Origin: Saccoglossus kowalevskii
Taxonomy: Eukaryota > Hemichordata > Enteropneusta > Harrimaniidae
Length of the DNA: 64,000 bases
NCBI RefSeq assembly: GCF_000003605.2
Contig: NW_003135335.1
Coordinates: 76,007-140,006 of the forward strand
Direction of reading: 5' to 3'
The number at the start of each line of letters is the position of its first letter. Positions within the stretch are counted from its first letter, which is position 1. The notes beneath the pieces were generated by a model. That model did not search any database. It worked only from the letters and a program-made list of their open reading frames with translations, and was not told where the DNA came from. The translations under genes were made by a program, and so were the position numbers. This document shows, one piece after another, positions 37,101 to 46,600 of this stretch.

Positions 37101-38280
37101 CAACATTCCCCTGTCAAAAATCGGTCTTTTGGTGTGAGCTATGAAATAAAGAAATTTAAGATCAAAATCAAATCGTTTGATTTTTGCGACTGACGTTCAG
37201 CGCGCATCTTTTACGCGAGATCTTACAGTTGAACAGAGAATCATCTATCATAACACATCAGTTAATAACTGTGCAACTCCTAGAATTAATTTTATAGCTA
37301 GAATCCCTTTTTATGTGATATGAAAACATGTAAACATATCGGTGTTTCATCACAAACTCACAACCTTTCACTGATTTACAAAACAAATAATCCAAATGAG
37401 AACAATCAACTGGATGTTGTAAAAAAAAAAAAATCATTAATAGAACAGAACAGCTGTACACAGGGAGGCAGGAAATGGTTTTACTGAAATGCAAGCTGGT
37501 TCAAACATACTCAAAGACCATCTGTCTTGAATCAAGGAATACCAAGGTCAAACTTAGTAAGACACTCACTCACTCTTTCATTCATGAAGGATAAGTGAGA
37601 AGCTGATAACCATAATCAGAAGAAAATATCATGGCAAAAATAACAAACAAGTGGTGTTCCACATGTTTCTCAAACAAGTTCTTGTGCACCAGTGGTACAT
37701 CTGCTATGCAAATTGTATGGGTGATTATAAGTACCTCAAAATTAGTCTGAATTTTTGTTATATCATCAATGAAGAAAATAAAAAAGACATCCCAAGTGAC
37801 AACTAAAGACAGACTTTTATCTCCATGTACAAAAGTTTCTGCCAGTCCCTAACTAGAAATGAGCACACTTGAGATAACAAGTTTTAAGTTTAGCGAGTAT
37901 TGATTCAGCTTAGACAAATCCTACTGTAATAACAACATCTGGTTTGCAGTACATACACTATGGATGGATGAATATTTTCAGAAATTAGCCAGATGACAAC
38001 TCAAGATGAATATATTATTTATTAATCCATTCTAGCAAAGGGTATATGGTTCTAACAATGAATGATTTTTTTGGAGAGGTTGAATTACTTTTTGACACTC
38101 ACCAGTTTACAAATCTGAAAGAATTGAGGTCACAGGTCTCACCAACTTGGCTCAATTTATACATACGTTTACTATGTAATGTGTAAATATACAATTAAAT
38201 GTAATGTGTAAATCACAATTATATTGACAGTATTAAAATTGCACTCATGCAGTGTACTTACAAAGAAGGTCTTTGGACAT
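9388..38280 (-). CDS. PLAG1: PR/SET-domain PLAG1-like zinc-finger transcription factor (7 coding exons)
   Basis: Join, in transcript order: 38280-38262, 30562-30407, 21830-21721, 20200-20048, 19784-19697, 13036-12906, 11127-9388. This gives 2397 nt and 798 residues; every junction is GT-AG and in phase. Seen in the product: a zinc knuckle at residues 7-24 ([16 protein letters not shown]); a PR/SET domain at about 28-160 with [18 protein letters not shown] (115-123) and ELKVWYA (153-159); a polyproline linker (about 186-200); an isolated Cys-rich finger (240-258); a basic stretch (262-297); seven zinc fingers (309-508); a proline/glutamine-rich tail; and the terminus LPRFHQAFQ. The seven fingers and the terminus are those of PLAG1/PLAGL2, nuclear activators that bind GC-rich cluster-plus-core sites and drive growth genes such as IGF2. 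The PR domain resembles PRDM10/PRDM4 as I remember them. It lacks the NHxC motif of active SET enzymes, so methyltransferase activity is doubtful. The neighbour CHCHD7 supports PLAG1 orthology. The fusion is inferred from splicing signals and phase, not from a transcript. Confidence 0.9.
11441..11595. mobile_element. Candidate MITE with CTCF-like termini
   Basis: A 15-base perfect inverted repeat, CGCCCTCTAGTGACA at the left and TGTCACTAGAGGGCG at the right, brackets about 125 bases in the intron just upstream of the zinc-finger exon. CACTAGAGGGCG also matches the CTCF core. The same word occurs once more at 12695-12706. No clear target duplication. Confidence 0.45.
12378..12500. mobile_element. 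MITE, TACTGTAAAATACT family, 3'-truncated copy
   Basis: Matches the left two thirds of the 1290 copy (TTTTAGCTGGAATTAATTTT, GATTTTTGATGAGTTGAATG, AAAGTATAGGAAAAA). The right terminal repeat is not recognisable. Confidence 0.6.
12906..13036 (-). CDS. PLAG1: PR-PLAG gene exon 6: proline-rich linker
   Basis: Only one frame is open, reading DIIVEPV, a run of eight prolines, then LPLPPVTT and LSLPKEIKE. The acceptor is TTCCATTACAG and the donor GAG|GTTAGT. It begins with two bases of a split Cys codon and ends in phase 0, matching both neighbouring exons. The linker has no domain of its own. It is the piece that joins the PR half to the PLAG half, so it is the key exon to confirm in a transcript. 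Confidence 0.85.
13231..13328. repeat. Three-copy 31-bp tandem repeat
   Basis: Unit AGTCACTGTGACTCCCTAGG followed by ACCC.AGTGAA, three copies plus a partial. Each unit holds the inverted repeat AGTCACTGTGACT and the palindrome CCTAGG. Located in the intron 0.2 kb upstream of exon 6 of the PR-PLAG gene. Confidence 0.85.
14758..15846. mobile_element. TA-flanked inverted-repeat element containing an assembly gap
   Basis: Left end CCGTTAAAGTCCTATTATAA, right end inverted CTGTTAAAGTCCTAATATAA, both then ACCGC; TA on each flank (14756-14757, 15847-15848). Consistent with a Tc1/mariner-type insertion. The interior is mostly N (14985-15719), so coding content is unknown. It has inserted into an older repeat with TATAATGAACAC phrases. 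Confidence 0.75.
14985..15719. other. Assembly gap (735 N)
   Basis: Run of N inside the inverted-repeat element. Any open frame crossing it is artificial. Confidence 1.
16911..19359. mobile_element. Decayed Tigger/pogo-like transposon with nested array
   Basis: Ends CCGTATTTATCCGGGTATAA and, inverted, CCGTACTTATCCGGGTAAGA, flanked by TA; the next bases on both sides spell GCCCA.GG...GGGTGGGC. On the minus strand at about 17400-17545 there are traces of an acidic tail ([10 protein letters not shown]...[10 protein letters not shown]), as at the C-terminus of Tigger transposases. The rest of the transposase is not readable. A gctccgct-type element (17606-18426) is inserted inside. Confidence 0.6.
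17606..18426. mobile_element. TAGCTCCGC element, copy 1, with internal 155-bp tandem units
   Basis: Begins TAGCTCCGCTGT and ends ACAGCGGAGCTA. Inside are about five tandem units of about 155 bases, each with CAAAGCAAT, TTTTTAACAAGAAGTCGAAA, ATATCACTTTTTACCAAAAA, ATATTCACCAAAATTAGAGA and GATATCAT. The 3' end folds: AAGCTCCGCTCGAC, AAA, then GTCGACAGCGGAGCT. Non-coding. Confidence 0.85.
19697..19784 (-). CDS. PLAG1: PR-PLAG gene exon 5: C-terminal end of PR/SET domain
   Basis: Reads [20 protein letters not shown] and on to DKSC. The motif ELKVWYA..Y is the last conserved strand of PRDM PR domains. The acceptor is TTTTCTTCTGTAG and the donor T|GTAAGT. It leaves in phase 1, completed by the first two bases of the next exon to give Cys176. 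Confidence 0.92.
20048..20200 (-). CDS. PLAG1: PR-PLAG gene exon 4: core of PR/SET domain
   Basis: Encodes 51 codons, starting IFQNG and containing [22 protein letters not shown] and DIYFTTIK. The NWM.FVRPA and QN.VAYQ motifs are diagnostic of PRDM PR domains. In enzymatically active SET domains this position carries NHxC, which is absent here. The acceptor is TTTTTTTAACAG and the donor AAG|GTAGGT; both ends are phase 0. Confidence 0.95.
21721..21830 (-). CDS. PLAG1: PR-PLAG gene exon 3: N-terminal strands of PR/SET domain
   Basis: Reads [20 protein letters not shown] and on to NTKLQFK. The G/S-x-x-A-x-x-x-I-x-x-x-T-x-F-G-P pattern is the first conserved block of PR domains (compare the GVWA...IPKGTRFGP type). 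The acceptor is TTTTAGTTTTAG and the donor AAG|GTAAGA. It enters with two bases completing Ser59 and exits in phase 0. Confidence 0.93.
23749..23772. repeat. (TCA)n microsatellite
   Basis: About seven TCA units, intronic. Confidence 0.9.
24529..24777. mobile_element. TAGCTCCGC element, 5'-truncated copy
   Basis: One internal unit (CACTTTTTACCAAAAAGGAC, GATATCATGACGAAA) and a degenerate terminal hairpin ending GGGAGCTAATT. Left end missing. Confidence 0.7.
25074..25118. repeat. (CA)n microsatellite
   Basis: About 22 perfect CA units in the intron between exons 2 and 3 of the PR-PLAG gene. Confidence 0.98.
26770..27436. mobile_element. TAGCTCCGC element, copy 2
   Basis: Starts TAGCTCCGCTGTTAGCAATG and ends GACAGCGGAGCTA with the same terminal hairpin as copy 1. 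Contains about four 155-bp internal units. The array length differs from copy 1, showing unit gain or loss. Confidence 0.85.
27978..28157. mobile_element. MITE, TACTGTAAAATACT family, copy 3
   Basis: Left end CAGTACTTTATTTTAGCTGG, right end AAAGTATTTTACAGTA, with the same body words as copy 1. Same orientation as copy 1. Confidence 0.7.
30407..30562 (-). CDS. PLAG1: PR-PLAG gene exon 2: zinc knuckle before the PR domain
   Basis: Reads [20 protein letters not shown], then [11 protein letters not shown] and LRAGNQQ. A C-x2-C...GEC..HGP knuckle directly before the PR domain is typical of several PRDM proteins. The acceptor is TTTTTCTTGCAG and the donor A|GTGAGT. It starts with GG, completing a TGG Trp codon from the upstream exon, and ends with one base of Ser59. 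Confidence 0.92.
34253..35578 (+). mobile_element. hAT-like transposon remnant with 5-bp target duplication
   Basis: Ends CAGTGTTCTCCCCA and TGGGGAGAACACTG. TGATA abuts both ends (34248-34252 and 35579-35583), a 5-bp duplication. Inside, plus strand, is a start-like segment ([20 protein letters not shown], from 34602), then [20 protein letters not shown], and after a TTTTAG acceptor [10 protein letters not shown]...[14 protein letters not shown]. That is the BED/TTF-type zinc finger found at the N-terminus of many hAT transposases and their ZNF862-like relatives. The catalytic region is absent, so the element is non-autonomous. The multi-copy GCCGCTACTC phrase near the left end occurs three to four times. 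Confidence 0.75.
36884..37252. mobile_element. Inverted-repeat element (TAATAG..ATTTTCCG), copy 1
   Basis: Shares about 370 bases with 48969-49340, including GGACAAACAAAGGTCATAGC, TTCATGCTTAATAATGT and CAAATCGTTTGATTTTTGCG. Ends are TAATAGATTATTTTCCG and an inverted, weaker TATGATAGATGATTCTCTG. Confidence 0.75.
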
Positions 38281-38307
38281 TATGGTGCAGTGGCTACAGT
38301 GGAATAA
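38262..38307 (-). CDS. PLAG1: PR-PLAG gene exon with start codon
   Basis: The coding part is 38280-38262, MSKDLL plus the T of a split Trp; 38307-38281 is 5' UTR. The donor T|GTAAGT fits the phase of exon 2, and the joined product reads LLWCEDC, where Trp before the knuckle is what PRDM proteins usually show. The likely acceptor is CCTGTGCAG at 38308-38316. A second AG lies 12 bases further in. The start was chosen because it is the only ATG in frame and in the right phase. The exon is small, so it is supported mainly by its fit to exon 2. Confidence 0.75.
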
Positions 38308-40014
38308 CTGCACAGGCCTGTTGTAGAAAAACAAAAATACAGAATGAAAAGGTTATTACCAAAGATAATAGACCAGAAAGGCAACAACAAATAAATCCTA
38401 GATTTTTCAAACTTCATCATACATGTACATGTATGCAATGAAAACACTGACTGGGCTAGATTATTATTAGTATTGCTTTCAAGCACAGTTATATTGACCA
38501 CCCACTGATTGTAAAATGCATACACATTGTGGAATTAATTTATAAAAAATACCAGGTCAAAAAGAAGTGGCAAAAAATATTATTTACAATGAAAGCTTTC
38601 CTTTAACATTTTTTTCTTTTTCACTAAGAAAAAATAATAACCATCGTCAACATGTCTGAACAATGTCAATGGAGATGAGCATTTGTGAGCAACTCTTGGT
38701 AAAGGTCAAGGAAAGACACATAAAAAATATAAATAGTCATCATTACAGAAGATTTCAAAATTGTACAACTACATAGCTAGCGGGATATTTGAGAAACAGT
38801 TTCTGTATTTAGGGATTTCGTTATAGTTCGATAATTTCCACCGATGAAATATTTAACATATTAACCTATATAAACCTTTATTAATTCAATTTAATTAATG
38901 TGACATTAAATGTCAAAAATAAAATTTTGTGAATTGCATAAATCCTGAAAAAAAAAAACATTCTTAATACCATTGAGTGTGTTTATGATTGTTTAATTGA
39001 TGGGAATTGCATCAAAAAAGTGTCCATTTAATGAAATGGATAATGGCATGACAAAGTGGTTTTCAAATCTAGCACAAATTAATCAATAATATACTGAACA
39101 AATGTTCTGGTGGTCTAATAGAACAGCAGTACAATGGCGTACTTGGATTTCTGACAGGGAAATATAATATTATACATACATTTCAAATGGAACAAAACAA
39201 TGGTTTTCATGGAAGTTCAGTTCACTGTAGGACATGCCAATGACTCAATTAAAAAGTCGCGTTTGATTGCTTTCGTTCATTCATTTTTTTGTGATGCAAA
39301 TTAACTTTTATTTGCATGAATTTATAACAAAGACGTACATTTTCATTACGATTTGTCGGTTTCTTTGTTCACAAAATAACAAAAAATATTAGAGCGAATG
39401 TTCAACAAAAAAAAAGTGGTGATCTTCCAAAATATTCAAAAATGTTGCACTCGATGCATCATCTACAAAATTGTTTTGATCGTCCGCCTACAAACGAAAA
39501 AAAAGACGCAAATTTACGAGTTGAGATATTAACTCAAAACCAATTAAATCCGTTTAGTTTTGGCGATCACACGATTGTTTTCCACTGCGACATGCGATCA
39601 AGAGATGGCTTGTCATGGCGATGAGGGGATCACTCGCTAGCTCAGCGTTGCTGTCCGAGATCAAGCCAGCTGTCTCGGAGAGATGGTGGCGAATCTTTTG
39701 ACAGTTCCAATGTCGACTGCAGTCAGCTCCGAAGACAATGCGACACAAACGATCACCGGCAAAATAATTCTGTGCGTATACGCGTAATGACAAGCCACGA
39801 ACAGTAGCAATACTTCGGTGTCATCCAGAACACACAGACAAACGCAATTTGTTACTAAATCTAAGAAATTGCGTTGGAATGTATGCAGTCATGTTGAAGT
39901 ATGCAGGAGGTACAAAAAGGGTGTGCACAAAAGATATCATTTCATTCCATATTTCTCGACAGAATTTCCTCAAACTAGCCGTCACCCGGTATATATGAGT
40001 AAATAAATACATAC

Positions 40015-40140
40015 CTTATACCACTCTCCACCGCAACAGCCGATCTTTGAAATATCGCTGCTGATCCAGAAAGTAATTCTTGATTTTCATTGAATTTTTA
40101 AATGATTTTCGGCAAAACGTCGGCCATGTTGATATTTATA
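40015..40140 (-). other. PLAG1: Probable first, non-coding exon of the PR-PLAG gene
   Basis: A strong donor (AAG|GTATGT) lies at 40014 on the minus strand, just inside the head-to-head spacer with CHCHD7. The upstream 126 or more bases contain ATGGCCGAC, opening a nine-codon uORF (start about 40128), and a second short uORF. Neither is in frame with the main protein after splicing to 38307, so the exon would be 5' UTR. Vertebrate PLAG1 also has non-coding 5' exons. The transcription start is not visible; the upper limit given is approximate. Confidence 0.5.
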
Positions 40141-40553
40141 CGTAAGGCATTGTGGGTAATTCAATGACGTATTCCTACCCCATTCAGTGATGGATAATTT
40201 CACCCATCGGTCAATCCTGAAGTGAATTTTGACTAATATATGACGTAGTTTTGCACCAAATTGCAAAAGGTACTTGTTTCAGATTATAAATAATATCTCG
40301 TAATTGAGAAAACCGCTGATGACATCTTATAATTTTCAACAACGTGTTGTTTGTATTTGCCGGAGCTCGACGTGCAAGTACAAGGTAAACGGGGAAACAC
40401 CTGTAGTTTTCTCCCGTCATATGTAAAGCACCAGTGACACAGTGACAGCAAGATCACGACAGTCACCAAGCAAAGTTCATGTCGGTAAATATCGGTCATT
40501 GTCCCCAGTGAGCCTTGATGACCTAGACAATTTCCATATTCACCCAAAGTAAT
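40141..40553. promoter_or_regulatory. Putative bidirectional promoter between PR-PLAG and CHCHD7
   Basis: About 0.4 kb separates the putative first exon of the minus-strand gene from the ATG of CHCHD7 on the plus strand. There is no TATA box at a convincing place on either side. At 40147-40160 the minus strand reads TTACCCACAATGC, close to the ZNF143/THAP11-type CCCAGAATGC element of housekeeping promoters, followed by TGACGT (40165-40170), a CRE half-site. ATGGCC at the edge resembles a YY1 site. These are motif resemblances only. The spacer also includes the CHCHD7 5' UTR, whose start is unknown. Confidence 0.5.
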
Positions 40554-40670
40554 ATGTCGTACGAGGGATCTGACGGACCGCCTGAATCCGGGATACCAAA
40601 TAGAAAGGCAAGGGGACCAAACAAAAAAGCCAAAAGACTGTTGGATGAAGAGAACAATCCCTGTCTTTCG
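40554..40670 (+). CDS. CHCHD7: CHCHD7 exon 1
   Basis: MSYEGSDGPP through a lysine/arginine-rich stretch to ENNPCLS, donor TCG|GTATGT. It holds the first Cys of the first CX9C pair. No in-frame ATG lies upstream before a stop. Phase 0 exit. Confidence 0.9.
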
Positions 40671-43600
40671 GTATGTATTTGTCAATAGCTGCGGCGTGCT
40701 AGCTCCCTGTCGGCTTTTGGACTATAAAGTGTTGGTGTGTTCGTGCACATGGCCCGAGACTATCACATATTTCCGAATAACGTTGCAGCACACCGTTCGA
40801 GATCGGAAAATCTCACCTGGCGAATTCTTGACCTTATTTCCATACACCGACGAGTCTGACCTACATACATACCTAAATACACACGTGACTGGTCAAAGTT
40901 TTTATTTATACACACCCCTTCTAAAAGTCACAGATATACAGCAATTCAATGAAGCCCTCAGATTTTAGGTCCATGAGATTTCTAGATTTTCTCTTTATAA
41001 GAATTTTGTTAACAACTTTATGTTGATAGTGTCAACACAGCAAACTCCTTCCGTTAATTTTTATGAATATCTTTAAATTTCACAATTCAAACTGAAACAA
41101 GAGGTTTTTCTGTTGGCCAATGGAATAACATTTGTAAATGACACCATTGGGCACTAATGAAACAATAAAAAATCAACAGGAGGATCATTGTATATTGTTC
41201 AATTATAACAAACTAAATCCATAAGAAACGCCAATATATGAATCCTACAACCTATTTTTTCTACAGACTAGCAGGGTTTTTTCTAGAGAACAAATTTATG
41301 AGGGGGTAAACTTTGGTTATTAACGCTCTATATTTGTTATCACAACTTACTAACTGTTCCAGGTTCAATAACTAGGCGCAAGCCCAGGGTATGAGGGCGC
41401 TGTGCTCCTGTTCCCTTGTCTGGAAGAACCCTCTGGGCTAGTGTTGAAACGGAGTTGCTATGAGCGATAACTCTATTTGGGTATATTCACTGAGGCCAAC
41501 TAAGGCATGTACCTGATGAAACATTCATAAATCAAAATTTTTATACCGTACTCAACCACGTTAGTGCCCAGGGTCCTCAACTCATAAATTCGTGATTTTT
41601 TACGGGTGGGCGCTTACCCGAGCACCCCCCTCAGAAAAAAGTGCAAATGGCAATTTTAATTCACCATGTGACAGATTGAAGGGGATATTACGCCTTTGAG
41701 GGAAAATACAATTATAAAATTAGGTGCGTCGTCATTGACTCTTAACAATGAAGGAACAGAAATGTTCAAATATGCACATTTTATTATAATATTAATTACA
41801 AACCATCCAAATTTATGAGATTAAAAATTTTAGAGTCTGTTAGAACACAGTTGAAGTCAAAATCTTCTTCATTATTGCCACTGACGAATGTGTTGGTTCG
41901 TACGCAAACTCTCAATAAAAAGCACTTTCCACCATGATGTATTTGCATTTAACCTTTTAACAATGTCCTTTGACCTAATGGGTCAAGTCTGTTATTAACC
42001 AATCAGAATACTGTGTTGTACGAACGCAATTCTTCAGAAATTCCCGAAGACTTTCTGGTAACGCAATGCAGAAGTAAATTATCAATGTTGAAGTACGATC
42101 TGTTGAAATTGATTTTGGCAAATAAACGACATGGTTTTTAAAAAAAAAATGGTAACTAGCAATTTTTTATAGGTAAACTGAATACGACAAGAAATATTTA
42201 TAGCATTTTACTTTTATTAACAGGCCATTGTCGAAGTGTAGTTTACGCACGGTTACCACGGTCTACGCATTCACAACATATTCACGGCGGTCGATATCCA
42301 CGCTGTATCATGATATAAAACCGATTACCAAATATAAAGATTGCTCAAAAGTGGGGGGTGGGTGCTTGACCGGGCATGGGTTCTAATACGGTCGAGTACG
42401 ATGAACTCAAACAACAGTTACCCATTGTATAACTTCAGTCCCACAGTGGCATCTGTTGTAAGCCGTTCTATTTTATATGTGAGGGTGGCATGGAAAGGGA
42501 AAAGAGGGAGCACAACTTTGTTACCATTGGTAATACTCTTATATTTGTTATAACTGATCATAATCTACTGACTGTTCTAGGTTTGGTAAGAGGGCACAAG
42601 CCCGGGGTATGAGGGCACTGCGCCCTGTTCCCCTGTCTGGAAGAACCCCTTGGAATGTGTACTAACTGAGCCAATCCAATCATCCGATTTAGATTTTAAT
42701 TAATGAAAACAATTTCCAAAAAAAACCTGTTTTGGTTAAATATAAGTATAACATGCCTTTCTTGACTTCAGTTTAGATGTTCATCACTGTGAATGTAGTA
42801 AATCTTAAACACATTATATATATTCACATTTATTGAATATATAGGTGATCAGTCAGTCATATAAATGGCCGTCCTTCCACCCTATTACATCACTGAAGGG
42901 TGTGACTTTCAGCAAAGAATTGCTCAAATATTACTTAAGGTCTGATGCCACTAATTAGCCTATTAGCGTTCATACATGTAGCCCTCAAATCTTGTGGTTG
43001 TTGTAAGCCAATGTGTTTTCTTTCACTATGTTTTATCTGAAATGCGATGTATGAGGACATACGTCAATCAGCAGTTAAACTTGTGTGTGTATAAGCTTAG
43101 TTTATTGTTATTAAACGGTACTGATGACTTGGATCTGGGCAACTCTTGATTAGACATTTTCAAACTGGCTGTGTTTCTGAGAATATTGAAGGTAGAAATA
43201 CTGGCAAATCTGTTTGTTTTGTTTACATCCATTTTGTAGGAATTTGAGCTGGCCAACATGTGTTTTTCTGGCCAGAATTCTATTACATACATGTAGTTTC
43301 AACAAATTAAAACAATATTTTGATCTTTGTAACCTTTTTTTTTTCTTTTGAGAAATTCACCCAATCGCTAACATTGTTGTCTATGCAGTTCTAATTAGTG
43401 GTATGAGCCCTTGAGAGAATATGCAGGGCTTTGAACTTCGGTATAACAGGCACCCAATTTCAAGGTCAAATTATTCAAATGTTAACACTATTTTGAAATT
43501 TTTTTTTCTATAATTTCTTTGTTAATTTAGAAATTGTAGAAAGGACAGAAGTGTGATTATGGTAAAAATATATCTTAGGTGAATGATTCAGCATACAGTA

Positions 43601-46600
43601 CTTAATTGTGTTCTGTCAGAAGCACATGTCCAACAGAAGCTCGTACAACAATTGTAGTTATAACCAGATACCAGACCACTAATAAAACATGACTTACTGG
43701 TATTTCACAGACCTTAGAAAACAGGGATATGCAACTACAGAGACTTAAAAAAGAAAATCCAACTTCCTGTGTACAAAGTTTTTAATCTCCAGTACAGTTA
43801 ATCTGATCAATGCATATAAATGGTACATATAAATGTATGGTAGATTTAACATCTGTTTTAGTTCAAATGTTTAGGCTTTCTTTTATAGGTTATGCAGCGT
43901 TGCTGTGTCAATATTCACATTCATAGTGGAACATGTGGACTAGGCTGGTGGTAATTGGTAAAATAGTGTCACAATGTTTACGGATTTGTATCTAAATGGC
44001 TGCATTTATGAAACTGTGTATTTGTTTATGTACTGGCAGTTTCTAAGTCATTTCTAAACACAAAAGTGAATTCCATAAATTCCTCTTTGATAGATTAAAC
44101 AAACACTTTTCATGAACTTGACCGATTTGTTGACCTGGGAGTCGTAATGGCAACACTAGCAAACAAATCTGTTTTCTATTTTCATTGAGGCTCTTTATGC
44201 TGCAACTTTATTATATTCCAAAATGGCTTGTTTTTTTAAAAACCACTATAACACATGATATTTGTAAATTAGGCAGGCCGAAGCAATTGGCATATTATTA
44301 TTATATTCAATTAACTGTTAGAGAAGGAAATTTGATATCACAGCGCCCTCAGTGTCCGAACTATGTAAGGTTGGAATAAATCAAAGACACTCTTTTTCTA
44401 GTGTCTTTGAATAAATTTACTCTGGGAAATTTTTTAAATATTTTTTTTGTCAGGTGCTCCCTGTTTGAGGGCGTAATCACCTGGGTCAGAGGTGAGACCA
44501 ACATGTGGTCTTTTGTTTACTACTTAGCGGCTGTGTACCTGTGGATTTATTCTGTGTGTATTTGGATGTTCTAATCTTGGTGTTTTTCCAGTGATTTCTC
44601 CTGGTGCAATCCAAATACAGTCGGTGTGTCTTGTTTACCTGAGATTTGCAAGAGTTTTTTAAAAACCTCTATAACACATATATTTGTAAATCAGGCCAAC
44701 ATGTTTTTCATATGGTTGATTACTGGCATGTTGATTTCCCATTTTTGAGCCATGTTTTTAACTTTCTTCATCATTTTCATATAGCAATCTCGTCATATGT
44801 TAACATTATCGTCTATGGAAATTCAATTAGTGGTATGAGCCCTATACGACATTCACTGCTAAGTCTGTTGGTGCAAAAAAATTTTTCTTTTTATTTTATA
44901 TTGCAAAATTTTTTAATTATATACAACTTTTTTTTTATTGCTTTTTTGAACAAACAATTTGACATTTCTTACTAGTTTTGTTATCTATATTCACTTCAAG
45001 TTATTTACAGAGGTATGGCATATTCATGTATTAAACATAGATATTATTTTGGGAATTTTGTTTTCATATTGCCTCCTTGTTCATTGATGGAAATAGTATT
45101 ATTTGATTAAGTTGTTGTTCGTATAATTGACGTGTATAGTTCCAGGTATTGAAATTACGACCTGTCCACCTGTCCCAGGATGGTAGATTTTTAGCTGGGA
45201 CAGGTAAATATAGAAATTGGCTGTCCCTATGGACAGGTAACTAAATATATCAAGTTTTTACTAACTGGTCCAGTGTGAAAAACCCCAAATGCCTATGATG
45301 TATCTATGAAAAATGTATGATGAACCAAAATATTTATTTCAAATGATATATTAATATTTCTTGCCAGGGACAGGGTAAGCACATTTATTCTCCAACCTGT
45401 CCAATGAACTGTTAACTTTATTTTTTAATTTCATACCTTGAGTTCAAAACTATGATTATTGCTTGTGCTTGAATAATTACCAAATTATTGATGGGAAAAA
45501 AAAGATGAAAGATCTATATTTTTATTACCTTGACTTCCATTTTAAATGTTTCTGTATTCTGTGCGGTAACACGCTGCACAAAGATCTGAACCGAGTAACC
45601 ATGAACATCTAAAAATTGGTAGTGTGGAGGTCATCAATGTTACTGAGCCCTCGCTGACAAATAGTATGACAATCCACTAAGAGTGCATTGTAACATTAAT
45701 CTATATTCTTTTATTGTTTTTTTTTCCAGGAGGCCAATGCGTCGTATAAATGTCTTCGTGATACTAACTATGAGAGAGATCTATGTTATCATGAGTTTGT
45801 AACTTATAAAAATTGTAAAAAATTCTGGGTGAGTGATAAGTACAAGAAGATTATGTTAGTTTATTCATAGACATTTTCTAAGGTCTATGGTTTATTATAC
45901 ATGTACCGGTATTGGGAAGTTGACTTTTTGTCATGTTGTTGGTCACAGCAAGGACTATAGAGTCTTTAGAGTCTACAGTCTTTGTCACAGTGCATTCACC
46001 TTCCACACAGAGGGCGTTTCCTCCCAGCATGCTACACTATGCAAATTCATGTGTGGCAGAGATACGTGTAAATGAAGCAAACACCATCTGTGTGGAGAGT
46101 GTTGCACATTGTGGCCGGATAGGTTTAATTCACTCTAATTAACAACTAATATCATAATGTAATACATTATGAATTCAATTACCAGTATTATCAGTAATTC
46201 AATTCATATTTATTAATCATGATTATTAAATTCAATGTAAACATTAAATCATCATAACAACAATTCAAATTAAATTAACCTTATTTTGTCCAGTTCCCTC
46301 TTTTCATAACAATTTCACGAAATAGTTCTGTTTATAGTCTTCAAAAGATTGAGACAAATATAGCCATATATTTTGAGTAAAAACTGAAAGTTGACTCAAA
46401 TTTTGTCTCTCGGCTCCAAAATTAGGGTTCGTTTCCAGGAATATTGAAAAATATAAGAAAAAAAGTGCAGAAAAAATTGGGCGGGAAAATCTGGTGGTAA
46501 AAATGTACACCGATAAAATAATATTATTTGAGTGCTAACATTACCTAAAAACTATCACTTCTGCGTTTCTTGTATATGCTTGTAAATTGTTTTAGTTTCA

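Larger units (their letters stand above)
30563..38261 (-). other. Intron of PR-PLAG gene between the start exon and exon 2
   Basis: 7.7 kb. Contains the hAT-like element at 34253 and the repeat at 36884; the remainder shows no exon-like frame or repeat that I can name. Confidence 0.65.

Noticed and set aside
39554-39793. 79-codon minus-strand frame near the PR-PLAG promoter as its start exon
   Set aside because: No splice donor of the right phase and no similarity to PRDM N-termini; 38262-38280 fits better.
40284-40685. 133-codon minus-strand frame overlapping CHCHD7 exon 1
   Set aside because: Antisense shadow of the promoter and CHCHD7 exon; the plus-strand frame has clear homology.
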